Shown piece by piece: positions 1 to 8,546 of a stretch of 64,000 bases of DNA; positions within the stretch are counted from its first letter, which is position 1, and every line of letters begins with the position of its first letter. The position numbers and the translations under genes are program-made. This DNA comes from Algibacter luteus (GTDB lineage Bacteria > Bacteroidota > Bacteroidia > Flavobacteriales > Flavobacteriaceae): contig NZ_FQYK01000004.1 of the NCBI RefSeq assembly GCF_900141715.1, positions 186,001 through 250,000 on the forward strand. The letters run 5' to 3'. The notes under the pieces are model-generated. The model worked only from the letters and a program-made list of their open reading frames with translations. It searched no databases and was not told where the DNA came from.

Positions 1-330
1 ATCTTGTAAAATGGTATGCGTACTCATGGTTTGTTGATGGAATTTCTCATTTTTAAAAAGCGCATCTAAATCGTTATCTACAATTTTAAAAAGGCTAATT
101 TTTATAGTTGCTGCATCCGCATCAATGTTGTAGCCAGCTTCATAAAATTTCGCAATGCCTTCATCAATAATGTCATGAGAGTTAAACATGTTTTTAGGAA
201 TAATGCGCGTAGACTCAGCTATATACAATCTATGTTTTACATACGCTTGTAAATGCTGTGTTGCAGATACAACCTTCTTATTGAATTCATCTGTCGTTCT
301 CTTATCGTTTAGTTTCTCTGAAGTGCACAT
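1..330 (-). CDS. Hypothetical protein, N-terminal part, runs off the left edge
   Basis: An open frame of 110 codons on the minus strand starts at ATG 330-328 and leaves the window without a stop, so only the N-terminus is visible. It begins MCTSEKLNDKRTTDEF and continues as a soluble, charged, helix-rich sequence with no signal peptide or membrane segment. I do not recognise the family. It is divergent from tilS and the two starts are about 120 bp apart, so they share an intergenic control region. Confidence 0.6.
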   Translation of the reverse strand, partial: MCTSEKLNDKRTTDEFNKKVVSATQHLQAYVKHRLYIAESTRIIPKNMFNSHDIIDEGIAKFYEAGYNIDADAATIKISLFKIVDNDLDALFKNEKFHQQTMSTHTILQD

Positions 331-385
331 AATCTTATAATTTTAATTACTTTCTTAAAGTTACAAAATTCGAGATAGTTTATTA

Positions 386-397
386 TGATTTTTGTCA
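386..397. promoter_or_regulatory. Possible Crp/Fnr-family operator between divergent genes
   Basis: TGATTTTTGTCA is a near-palindrome: arms TGAT and GTCA around four T, one arm mismatch, flanked by A and T that extend the symmetry. Crp/Fnr-family regulators bind TGA-N6-TCA-like dyads of this size. It lies 56 bp upstream of the preferred tilS start and 56 bp upstream of the divergent gene. A related dyad (TGACATTCGTCA) lies before napD at 60140. The match is short and could be chance. Confidence 0.3.
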
Positions 398-452
398 TTT
401 GAATTATCAGGAAAGTGAATTATATAATAGTCAAAGTTGTATATTTGAAGGC

Positions 453-1763
453 ATGCTACAGGACTTAAAGAAACGCATAGAAACCCGACTAGATTTTTTA
501 AATCATAGCAAACTTCTTATTGCCATATCTGGAGGAATTGATAGCGTGGTTTTAACTTTTTTATGTAAGCAAATAAAACTCAATATCTCATTAGCACATT
601 GTAATTTTAATTTACGAGGAAATGAAAGTGATACAGATGAAGATTTTGTATTAGAGTTAGCCGAAGATTTAGATTTAGAAGTTTTTGTGCAACGATTTGA
701 TACCGAAGCCTATGCTAAAGATAACAAGCGTTCTATCCAAATGGCTGCCAGAGAATTACGATACAATTGGTTTGAAGAACTCGCAGCTCAACTCAAGTTT
801 GATTACATATTAACCGCGCATCATGCCGATGATAATTTGGAGACCTTTCTAATCAATTTTACAAGAGGAACCGGACTGGAAGGTTTAACAGGAATTCCAG
901 AGGTTAACGGAAAATTTGTTCGACCCTTATTATCTTTTTCAAGTGCCGATATTAATGTTTATGCTAAAGAAAACAACATTAAATGGCGAGACGATAGCAG
1001 TAATGCCTCAACTAAATATCTTCGAAATAAGCTTAGACATGAAGTCATTCCTATCTTAAAAGAAATTAATCCCAGTTTATTAAATAGTTTTCAAAGCACA
1101 TTAAATAACCTCAATGAAACTGCTTTAATTGTTCAAGAAAGTATCGATAAGTTTTTAAACGAAGCTATTGAGAGTATTGATGACAATGTAGTTAAATTTA
1201 AGATTTCAGCGTTCAAAAATCTGGAGCACCAAAGACCATATTTGTACGAATCGTTTAAAGAATTTGGCTTCACGCAATGGGATGATATTTTAAATTTATT
1301 AGATGCTGAAACAGGCAAGCAAGTGTTTTCGACCACCTACAGGTTAATTAAAAATAGAGATCATTTATTGCTAAGTAAAATAGAATCTGAAGATTTTAAT
1401 GAGATCGAAATTTTAGAGTCCGATACAAAAATTGAAACACCTTTGGGTATTTTGTTTTTTGATGAAGCTGAAGCTGTTTTAGATCAATGTTCGAATACGA
1501 TATTTATTGATAAGGAGAAGTTGCAATTCCCTTTAAAAGTTAGAAAGAAACAGGAAGGCGATTATTTCTATCCATTAGGAATGACAGGTAACAAGAAATT
1601 AAGCAAATATTTTAAAGATGAAAAATTTTCGCTTTTAGACAAAGAAAATACTTGGTTATTGTGTTCAAGAGGAGAGGTTGTTTGGGTTATTGGCAAAAGA
1701 GCAGATAATCGTTTTAAGGTTACTGAAAACACAAACCAGATTTTGAAAATAGAGTTAAAATAA
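453..1763 (+). CDS. tilS: tRNA(Ile)-lysidine synthase TilS
   Basis: TilS makes lysidine at the wobble cytidine of the tRNA-Ile that reads AUA, using ATP and lysine in the cytoplasm. The N-type ATP pyrophosphatase loop SGGIDS follows AIS near the N-terminus, and the LTAHHADDNLETFL segment is typical of the family. Later come the TilS middle helical domain and a C-terminal domain ending ADNRFKVTENTNQILKIELK. From ATG 453 (MLQDLKKRIETRL) the protein is 436 residues, normal for the family. The longer frame from TTG 399 adds 18 residues that look like untranslated leader. It is followed after 9 bp by ade, so the two are probably cotranscribed. Confidence 0.93.
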   Translation: MLQDLKKRIETRLDFLNHSKLLIAISGGIDSVVLTFLCKQIKLNISLAHCNFNLRGNESDTDEDFVLELAEDLDLEVFVQRFDTEAYAKDNKRSIQMAARELRYNWFEELAAQLKFDYILTAHHADDNLETFLINFTRGTGLEGLTGIPEVNGKFVRPLLSFSSADINVYAKENNIKWRDDSSNASTKYLRNKLRHEVIPILKEINPSLLNSFQSTLNNLNETALIVQESIDKFLNEAIESIDDNVVKFKISAFKNLEHQRPYLYESFKEFGFTQWDDILNLLDAETGKQVFSTTYRLIKNRDHLLLSKIESEDFNEIEILESDTKIETPLGILFFDEAEAVLDQCSNTIFIDKEKLQFPLKVRKKQEGDYFYPLGMTGNKKLSKYFKDEKFSLLDKENTWLLCSRGEVVWVIGKRADNRFKVTENTNQILKIELK

Positions 1764-1772
1764 TTCACGCCA

Positions 1773-3407
1773 TTGAAGATAAAAGGTAACATAGTCGATA
1801 TTTTAAATAAACGCATTTTTAAAGGCGAAATAACTGTTGAAAATGGTAAAATTATTGCTATTTCAGAAAAAGAACATGAAGTAAATCATTTTATCATTCC
1901 TGGTTTTATTGATGCACATATTCATATTGAAAGTTCTATGTTAGTGCCTTCAGAATTTGCGAAAATTGCTGTAAAACATGGTACGGTGTCTACAGTTTCA
2001 GACCCTCATGAAATTGCCAATGTTTTAGGTATTGCAGGTGTGGAATTCATGATTGAAAACGGCAAAAGAGTTCCTTTCAAATTCAACTTTGGAGCGCCAT
2101 CTTGTGTGCCAGCTACCAGTTTTGAATCGGCTGGTGCTGTTATCGATTCTAATGATATAAAAAGACTTCTTGAAAATCCTGATATCAAATATCTTGCAGA
2201 AATGATGAACTATCCCGGTGTTCTTTTCGATGATGATGAAGTCATGAAAAAAATAAGTTGGGCGAAGTATTTTAAAAAACCAATTGATGGTCATGCACCA
2301 GGACTTAGAGGAAGTGAAGTTAGAAAATACATAAATGCAGGTATTTCTACCGATCATGAATGTTTTACTTTGGAAGAAGCTCTAGAGAAACTTCAAAAGG
2401 GGATGAAAATCTTAATCAGAGAGGGTAGTGCTGCTAAGAATTTCGAAGCTTTAATTGATTTATTACGAGAGCATTATGAAAATATGATGTTTTGTAGTGA
2501 TGATAAACATCCTGATGATTTAATTCTAGGCCATATCAATCAATTATGTGCAAAAGCTGTGGCAAATAAAATAGATGTTTATAAAGTGTTGCAAGCAGCT
2601 TGTGTTAATCCTGTAAAGCATTATAATTTAGATGTTGGGTTATTAAAAAAAGGAGACCATGCCGATTTTATAGTTGTTGAAGACCTTAAGCAATTTAAAA
2701 CACTTCAAACCTATATCAATGGTGAATTGGTTTTTGATGGAAGTGAATCTTTAATTAAATCCGTTGCATTTAAGAATCTTAATAATTTTAATTGTAAAAC
2801 CAAACGAGTTGAAGATTTTGAAATAACTTCTTCAGCAAAAAAAATCAGAGTTATTGAAGCGTTAGAGGGTCAGTTGGTGACGAATGAATTAATCGAAGAA
2901 ACACTTATCGAAAACGGAAATTTAGTTTCGAATATAAAAGATGATATTTTAAAAATGACCGTTGTTAATAGATACGACGATAGCAAACCAGCCGCAGCTT
3001 TTATTAAGAATTTTGGATTAAAGGAGGGTGCTATAGCGTCGTCGGTTGGTCATGATTCACATAATATTATTGCCGTAGGCGTTTCAGATGAAGCCATATG
3101 TCAAGCCGTAAATTTAATTATTGAACATAAAGGTGGTATCTGCGCAGTATCTCATTCTGAAGAGAAAATCGTTCCGCTTCCAGTTGCAGGTATTATGAGC
3201 GATAAAGATGGTGAAACTATCGCTAAAGCTTACGCCAGTATAGACAATATGGCTAAGACATTAGGGAGTAAATTGTACGCGCCTTATATGACGTTGTCTT
3301 TCATGGCTCTTTTAGTAATTCCTTCATTAAAATTAAGCGATAAAGGGCTTTTTAATGGAAAAGATTTTAAGTTTACACCTTTAACATTAAATCATAAATC
3401 AAAATAA
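1773..3407 (+). CDS. ade: Adenine deaminase
   Basis: It is predicted to deaminate adenine to hypoxanthine and ammonia in purine salvage (amidohydrolase superfamily, EC 3.5.4.2). The metal-binding start [13 protein letters not shown], the following [11 protein letters not shown], and the C-terminal adenine-deaminase domain with [11 protein letters not shown] and GGICAV are family hallmarks. Length is 544 residues, as usual. No ATG fits the N-terminus: the protein begins at TTG 1773 ([10 protein letters not shown]), just after the tilS stop. It is probably translated as the second gene of a tilS-ade unit. Some Ade-family proteins accept other purine-like substrates, so the substrate is by homology only. 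Confidence 0.9.
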   Translation: MKIKGNIVDILNKRIFKGEITVENGKIIAISEKEHEVNHFIIPGFIDAHIHIESSMLVPSEFAKIAVKHGTVSTVSDPHEIANVLGIAGVEFMIENGKRVPFKFNFGAPSCVPATSFESAGAVIDSNDIKRLLENPDIKYLAEMMNYPGVLFDDDEVMKKISWAKYFKKPIDGHAPGLRGSEVRKYINAGISTDHECFTLEEALEKLQKGMKILIREGSAAKNFEALIDLLREHYENMMFCSDDKHPDDLILGHINQLCAKAVANKIDVYKVLQAACVNPVKHYNLDVGLLKKGDHADFIVVEDLKQFKTLQTYINGELVFDGSESLIKSVAFKNLNNFNCKTKRVEDFEITSSAKKIRVIEALEGQLVTNELIEETLIENGNLVSNIKDDILKMTVVNRYDDSKPAAAFIKNFGLKEGAIASSVGHDSHNIIAVGVSDEAICQAVNLIIEHKGGICAVSHSEEKIVPLPVAGIMSDKDGETIAKAYASIDNMAKTLGSKLYAPYMTLSFMALLVIPSLKLSDKGLFNGKDFKFTPLTLNHKSK

Positions 3408-3420
3408 TTCTTTAATAATA

Positions 3421-4383
3421 ATGCCAGTAATTGAATCAACTTACAAACCCAGATTTTACTTTAAGAACGGGTTTATTTCAACTGTTTATTCAGGATTAAT
3501 AAGACGCATTTCTCTGAAACAAGAACGAGAGCGAATTATTTTAAAAGACGATGATTTTTTAGATTTAGATTGGAGTTATTCAAACAAAAAAAGTGAAGAA
3601 CTCGTTATCTTGTTGCATGGTCTAGAAGGTAATGGGCAACGTCCATATATTACTGGTGCTGCGAAATTATTCAATTCAAACAATATTGATGCTGTATCAG
3701 TGAATTTTAGAGGCTGTAGTGGAGAACCTAATTTAAAATTTTATAGTTATCATTCGGGTGCTACTGATGATTTAGATGCAGTTATTCAACATGCTGTTTC
3801 CAACAAAAGGTATTCAAAAATTTACTTAAAAGGTGTGAGTTTAGGCGCTAATATTATTTTGAAATATTTGGGTGAACGAAACGAAGTTCCACTAGAAGTG
3901 AAATCTGCCATTGCAGTCTCAGTGCCTTGTTATTTAGCAGGAGCCGCCAAAGAATTACATCATTTTAAAAACAAATTATATCATGACCGGTTTTTAAAAC
4001 ATCTAAAGCACAGACTCAAATTAAAACAAGAACAGTTTCCTGATAAACTAAGTGAAGAACAATTAAATTCAATAAAAACGTTATTGGATTTTGATAATGT
4101 ATACACCGCTAGAGCTCATGGTTTTGAAGATGCGTTAGATTATTATACTAGATGCAGTAGTTTACAATTGCTTCCCAAAATAAAAACTCCAACTTTAATT
4201 ATTAATGCACTAAATGATTCGTTTTTGTCTCCCGAATGTTATCCAGTAAAAGAAGCAAAACAAAATCCAAATTTGTTTTTAGAAATGCCTAATTATGGCG
4301 GACATGCCGGATTTATAGATCGAAAAAACAAGTATTATAATGAAAAGCGTGCATTAGAGTTTGTAAAAAGTAACGGTAAATAA
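3421..4383 (+). CDS. YheT-family alpha/beta hydrolase
   Basis: This 320-residue soluble protein has the YheT (COG0429) pattern: LLHGLEGNGQRPYI for the oxyanion region, the nucleophile elbow GVSLGANI, the intervening VNFRGCSGEPN, and late acid and histidine regions (NALNDSFLSPE, NYGGHAGFI). Members are serine hydrolases of unknown physiological substrate, probably ester or lipid. It begins 13 bp after ade, possibly the third gene of the same transcript. It converges on the SLC13 transporter with one base between the two stop codons, leaving no room for a separate terminator. Confidence 0.85.
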   Translation: MPVIESTYKPRFYFKNGFISTVYSGLIRRISLKQERERIILKDDDFLDLDWSYSNKKSEELVILLHGLEGNGQRPYITGAAKLFNSNNIDAVSVNFRGCSGEPNLKFYSYHSGATDDLDAVIQHAVSNKRYSKIYLKGVSLGANIILKYLGERNEVPLEVKSAIAVSVPCYLAGAAKELHHFKNKLYHDRFLKHLKHRLKLKQEQFPDKLSEEQLNSIKTLLDFDNVYTARAHGFEDALDYYTRCSSLQLLPKIKTPTLIINALNDSFLSPECYPVKEAKQNPNLFLEMPNYGGHAGFIDRKNKYYNEKRALEFVKSNGK

Positions 4384-4384
4384 T

Positions 4385-5860
4385 TTAAGGAGTAGATTTA
4401 AGGTTATCGGGGAAGCCTTCAATAACAATATCCCAAAGTTCTGGCAGCACGAAATACACAAAAAAGGTTAAGATGAATATAGAAATTATATTCATGACGA
4501 TGCCTTTACTTACCATATCTGGAATTCGTAAATAACCAGACCCAAAAACAACGGCATTTGGAGGGGTTGCTACAGGCAACATAAAAGCGCAAGACGCAGC
4601 TACGGCAGCACCTACCATTAATATAAACGGATGCATATCAAAAGTTAAAGCCATAGGAGCTAAAACAGGTAAAAGCATTGCGGTTGTTGCTAAGTTCGAT
4701 GTAATTTCAGTTAAAAAATTCACCGCCGCAATGAGCAATAGAATTAATATCAATGTGCTTACACCTTCTAAAGTTGTCATTTGGTTTCCAATCCATAAAG
4801 CTAACCCGCTAGATTCAAAACCTTTAGCTAATGCCATTCCACCTCCAAATAGTAAAATAATTCCCCAAGGTAAATCTTTGGTGTCTTGCCATGAAATTAA
4901 TTTTTTGTGTTTCGTTTTTGAAGGTATGATAAAAAGTACAATGGCAAATAAAATAGCAATAATGGTATCGTCAATTTCCGGTAGTATGTTTTTGAGTAAA
5001 AAAGATCGTGTTATCCAACAAAATGCTGTAGTGGCAAATACTACCGCAACTATCTTCTCTTCGTAAGTCATTTTCCCCAATGCATTTAACAATCGTTTAA
5101 TTTCCTGTTTACCACCAGGGAATTCTTTCTGATGAAAAGAAAAGGCAAACGAAGTTAAATACTTCCAGCAAATTAATAACAGAATAATGGAAATAGGAAA
5201 TCCGAAAATGAACCATTGTGAAAATGTAATTTCGTAACCATAAGTTTCTGCCACAACGCCTGCTAAAACTAAGTTTGGAGGCGTTCCTATTAAGGTTGCT
5301 ATACCACCAATAGAAGCGCTATAAGCAATAGCCAACATCAAGGCTTTTCCAAAAATCAAATTTTCATCTTCATCGGTATTGGGATTATCCTTCAATTGTT
5401 TTATGATAGCAATACCAATAGGGAGCATCATTACTGAAGTTGCTGTATTAGATATCCACATGGATAAAAATGCCGTAGCAACCATAAAACCTAGGATGAT
5501 TTTTTTAACATTCAATCCAATGAGATTTATAATATTAAGCGCGATGCGTTTATGTAAATTCCATTTCTCAATAGCAATTGCAATCACAAATCCGCCTAAG
5601 TATAAAAACACGAATTTATGTCCGTAAGACTCAGTAGTTGTAGCAATATCTAAACTCCCCGTTAATGTAAATAATACTATGGGAAGTAAAGCCGTAGCTG
5701 CAATAGGTATGGCTTCAAAAATCCACCAAACAGCAATCCATAAAGTCGAAGCCAGAATACCGTTAGCTTCTTCCGATAAACCTTCAGGGTAAAAAAATAA
5801 GCGAATTAAAACAAATAGAAACGGACCCAATATGAGTCCAAAACGTTTAGCGTTAGTCAT
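4385..5860 (-). CDS. SLC13/DASS-family sodium-coupled anion symporter
   Basis: A 491-residue inner-membrane protein with about 11-12 hydrophobic segments. It shows divalent-anion:sodium symporter motifs: the SNTATSVMMLPI region near residue 135, IGGIATLIGTPPNLVL, then SNLATTAMLLPVLAPMA and CAFMLPVATPPNAVVFGSG in the second half. The paired SNT and SNL signatures belong to sodium and carboxylate binding in this family. Typical substrates are C4-dicarboxylates, citrate or sulfate, and the sequence alone does not choose. It is monocistronic, divergent from the YdeP-like oxidoreductase, and converges with the YheT gene. Confidence 0.88.
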   Translation of the reverse strand: MTNAKRFGLILGPFLFVLIRLFFYPEGLSEEANGILASTLWIAVWWIFEAIPIAATALLPIVLFTLTGSLDIATTTESYGHKFVFLYLGGFVIAIAIEKWNLHKRIALNIINLIGLNVKKIILGFMVATAFLSMWISNTATSVMMLPIGIAIIKQLKDNPNTDEDENLIFGKALMLAIAYSASIGGIATLIGTPPNLVLAGVVAETYGYEITFSQWFIFGFPISIILLLICWKYLTSFAFSFHQKEFPGGKQEIKRLLNALGKMTYEEKIVAVVFATTAFCWITRSFLLKNILPEIDDTIIAILFAIVLFIIPSKTKHKKLISWQDTKDLPWGIILLFGGGMALAKGFESSGLALWIGNQMTTLEGVSTLILILLLIAAVNFLTEITSNLATTAMLLPVLAPMALTFDMHPFILMVGAAVAASCAFMLPVATPPNAVVFGSGYLRIPDMVSKGIVMNIISIFILTFFVYFVLPELWDIVIEGFPDNLKSTP

Positions 5861-6006
5861 GAATCGTTTTAGAGTAGTTTAATTCTTAAAAATAGTTTTT
5901 ATTTTGATAGCAGCAACATTTGAGATTTTATTTAATAAATGCAATACTTAAATATAATCGATTAAATTTCATGTAAATTTTAATATCTTCATGATAAAAT
6001 AGAAAA

Positions 6007-8301
6007 ATGCCTAAATCAGCAGAAGATAAAGCGAAAACTTCAGAATCCTTTTTGAATTTAAAAACGAGTAATCCACCTAAAAATAGTGTTGGATTTACCT
6101 CAATATTAAAAGTCATCGATCAGGTAGCAAAATATATGAAGCCTGCTGATGCCTTGAGGTTGGCTTCAAAAATAAACCAAAAAGGTGGTTTTGATTGCCC
6201 AGGTTGCGCATGGCCAGATCCAGACGATGAACGCTCTTCTTTAGGAGAGTTTTGCGAAAATGGCATTAAAGCCATTACTGAGGAAGCACAAAACAAAACG
6301 ATTGGCTCTCTATTTTTTGAACAATATAGTGTTGATGAATTATCCAGTTGGTCTGATTTTGAAATAGGAAAATCAGGTCGTTTGGCAGAACCTATGTTTT
6401 TAGCAGAAGGCGCAACTCATTACACACCAATATCTTGGAATGAAGCTTTTAATAAAGTTGCTTATCATTTAAATGAACTCAATCATCCTGATGAAGCGGT
6501 GTTTTACACTTCAGGCAGAACAACCAATGAAGCTGCGTTCTTATATCAATTGTTTGTTAGAGAGTTTGGAACATCAAATTTACCAGACTGTTCCAATATG
6601 TGTCATGAAGCTAGCGGAAGTGCACTTTCTGAAACTTTAGGCATTGGCAAAGGCTCGGTGGTTTTAGATGATTTATATAAGGCAGAAGTGGTAATAGTTG
6701 TTGGACAAAACCCAGGAACAAATCATCCTAGAATGTTAAGTGCACTAGAAAAGTGCAAAATAAACGGTGGCAAAATTATTGCTATAAATCCTTTACCAGA
6801 AGCAGGATTAATTAAATTTACGAATCCGCAAAATCCAATTAAGTTATTAACTGGAGGTACACAAATAGCCGATGTATTTGTACCCATAACTATAAACGGA
6901 GATGTTGCTTTTTTTAAGGCTATTCTTTTAAAATTATTAGAGAAAGAAGAAGCACATGGCGATGTATTTGATAAGGCTTTTATTGAAACTTACACTAGTG
7001 GTTACGACGCTTTTATTTCCGATTTAAAGACTTTTAATTTTGAAGCGTGTTTAAAGGCTTCGGGAGTTTCAGAGAAGGTTTTTAATGATGTTTTTGAATT
7101 GATATTAAACCACGATAAGATCATTGTATGTTGGGCAATGGGCCTAACACAACATGAAAATGCCGTTGATAATATTCGAGAAATAGTAAACTTATTATTA
7201 CTTAAAGGAAGTATTGGAAAAGAAGGAGCTGGGACTTGTCCTGTGCGAGGACATTCCAATGTTCAAGGTGACAGAACGGTTGGTATTTGGGAATCGGCAC
7301 CACAAGCTTTTTTAGATAAAATTGAAAAAAAATACGGTTTTAAACCTTCGCATAAGCATGGATATTCTGTTATAGATGCAATAAAAGCCATGTATTATAA
7401 AGATGCTAAAGTGTTTTTTGGATTGGGCGGAAACTTTATATCTGCTGTTCCTGATACGTTGTATTCTGCAACCGCTTTAGCCAACTGCAATTTAACGGTT
7501 CACGTCAGTACCAAACTCAATCGATCGCATTTAGTTACGGGAAAAGAAGCGTTGATACTACCTTGTTTAGGACGCACAGAAAAAGATTATCAAAAAACAG
7601 GCTTGCAAGTTCAAAGTGTAGAAAACTCCATGGGTGTGGTGTCGGCAACCAAAGGGGTTTTGGATCCGTGTTCGGATAATATTATCAGTGAAGTTGCAGT
7701 AGTTTGCGGTATTGCGCATGCCACTTTAAAAGAAAAATCAAAGATCAATTGGTTACAATACAAAGATGATTATAACCTTGTTAGAAATGATATTGAAGAC
7801 GTTGTTTCTGGATTCAGCGATTATAACAACCGATTAAAAAATCCATCTGGTTTTTATCTGCCAAATGGAGCTCGAGTTAGAGAATTTAATACCAAAACAG
7901 GAAAAGCAAATTTTTCAATAAATAAGCTTCCAAAATGGTCTTTAAAAGATAATGAATTGATTATGATGACAATACGTAGTCACGATCAGTTTAATACAAC
8001 AATTTACGGATTAGACGACCGATATCGTGGGGTTTTCAATGAAAGGCGTATTATTTTTATGAATCGTGAAGACATGAAAGTAAGAGGTTTAAAAGAACAT
8101 GAAGTTGTTAATTTATGTTCTGAATATCAAGGCACTAAACGAAAAGCCCCGAATTTCAAAGTTGTTGGTTACGAAATTCCTAAAAACTGTTGTGCCACTT
8201 ACTTTCCTGAAACCAATGTACTCGTGCCTTTAGATAGTTTTGCACACACCGCTAAGACGCCAGCATCTAAGAGTGTTAAAATTACTATTGAAAAAGTTTA
8301 G
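6007..8301 (+). CDS. FdhF/YdeP-family molybdopterin oxidoreductase
   Basis: A 764-residue cytoplasmic molybdopterin-guanine-dinucleotide protein (no signal peptide). The FDCPGCAWPDPDDER segment near residue 60 is characteristic of the YdeP branch of formate-dehydrogenase-like proteins. CSNMCHEASGSAL places Cys199 where formate dehydrogenases carry the Mo-ligating Cys or selenocysteine. GHSNVQGDRT and the C-terminal molydopterin dinucleotide-binding domain (SHDQFNTTIYG) follow. YdeP-type proteins lack the N-terminal 4Fe-4S cluster of NapA and NasA, and none is visible here. The true substrate of the family is uncertain, so formate is not assured. Placement before nirBD suggests shared use of the cofactor made at 53-60 kb. 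Confidence 0.85.
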   Translation: MPKSAEDKAKTSESFLNLKTSNPPKNSVGFTSILKVIDQVAKYMKPADALRLASKINQKGGFDCPGCAWPDPDDERSSLGEFCENGIKAITEEAQNKTIGSLFFEQYSVDELSSWSDFEIGKSGRLAEPMFLAEGATHYTPISWNEAFNKVAYHLNELNHPDEAVFYTSGRTTNEAAFLYQLFVREFGTSNLPDCSNMCHEASGSALSETLGIGKGSVVLDDLYKAEVVIVVGQNPGTNHPRMLSALEKCKINGGKIIAINPLPEAGLIKFTNPQNPIKLLTGGTQIADVFVPITINGDVAFFKAILLKLLEKEEAHGDVFDKAFIETYTSGYDAFISDLKTFNFEACLKASGVSEKVFNDVFELILNHDKIIVCWAMGLTQHENAVDNIREIVNLLLLKGSIGKEGAGTCPVRGHSNVQGDRTVGIWESAPQAFLDKIEKKYGFKPSHKHGYSVIDAIKAMYYKDAKVFFGLGGNFISAVPDTLYSATALANCNLTVHVSTKLNRSHLVTGKEALILPCLGRTEKDYQKTGLQVQSVENSMGVVSATKGVLDPCSDNIISEVAVVCGIAHATLKEKSKINWLQYKDDYNLVRNDIEDVVSGFSDYNNRLKNPSGFYLPNGARVREFNTKTGKANFSINKLPKWSLKDNELIMMTIRSHDQFNTTIYGLDDRYRGVFNERRIIFMNREDMKVRGLKEHEVVNLCSEYQGTKRKAPNFKVVGYEIPKNCCATYFPETNVLVPLDSFAHTAKTPASKSVKITIEKV

Positions 8302-8336
8302 CATTTCAATAAAAACAAATCCCATTATTTTCTTTA

Positions 8337-8385
8337 AAAGCAATTATTGGCATATCAATTTGTGAAATTGATAATAATTGGCTTT
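8337..8385 (+). terminator. Long hairpin after the YdeP-like gene, probable terminator
   Basis: A perfect 9-bp stem (8353-8361 TATCAATTT with 8365-8373 AAATTGATA, loop GTG) extends beyond an internal loop. There AAAGC and AATTAT pair with ATAATTGGCTTT, with one bulged C. The U-tract is poor (GGCTTTCTACG), so it may be an imperfect terminator or a processed structure before nirB. It sits 36 bp after the upstream stop codon. Confidence 0.45.
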
Positions 8386-8420
8386 CTACGTAAATTTCTT
8401 AGATAAACACATGATAAAAT

Positions 8421-8465
8421 AAGTATAAATACTTAGTTTTGTTTTAAAATACGTAGTTATGTATT
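8421..8465 (+). promoter_or_regulatory. nirB promoter with palindromic operators
   Basis: The -7 element TAGTTTTG lies at 8434-8441. The palindrome AAGTATAAATACTT (8421-8434) ends on its first base. Downstream, AATACGTAGTTATGTATT (8448-8465) is an imperfect dyad containing TACGTA, and another TACGTA lies at 8387-8392. The narK promoter repeats the same arrangement: AAGTATTAATACTT ending on the first base of TAGTTTTG, with TACGTA boxes nearby. A shared regulator is likely, and the NarL-like protein encoded at 14441 is the obvious candidate. The start codon is 106 bp after the -7 element. Confidence 0.6.
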
Positions 8466-8546
8466 CGTTTGTTACAGCATTTTGATAGTATAACTATCTT
8501 CTTTAAACGAATAGCATACAACCGTTTAACAATTAAAACGAAACGA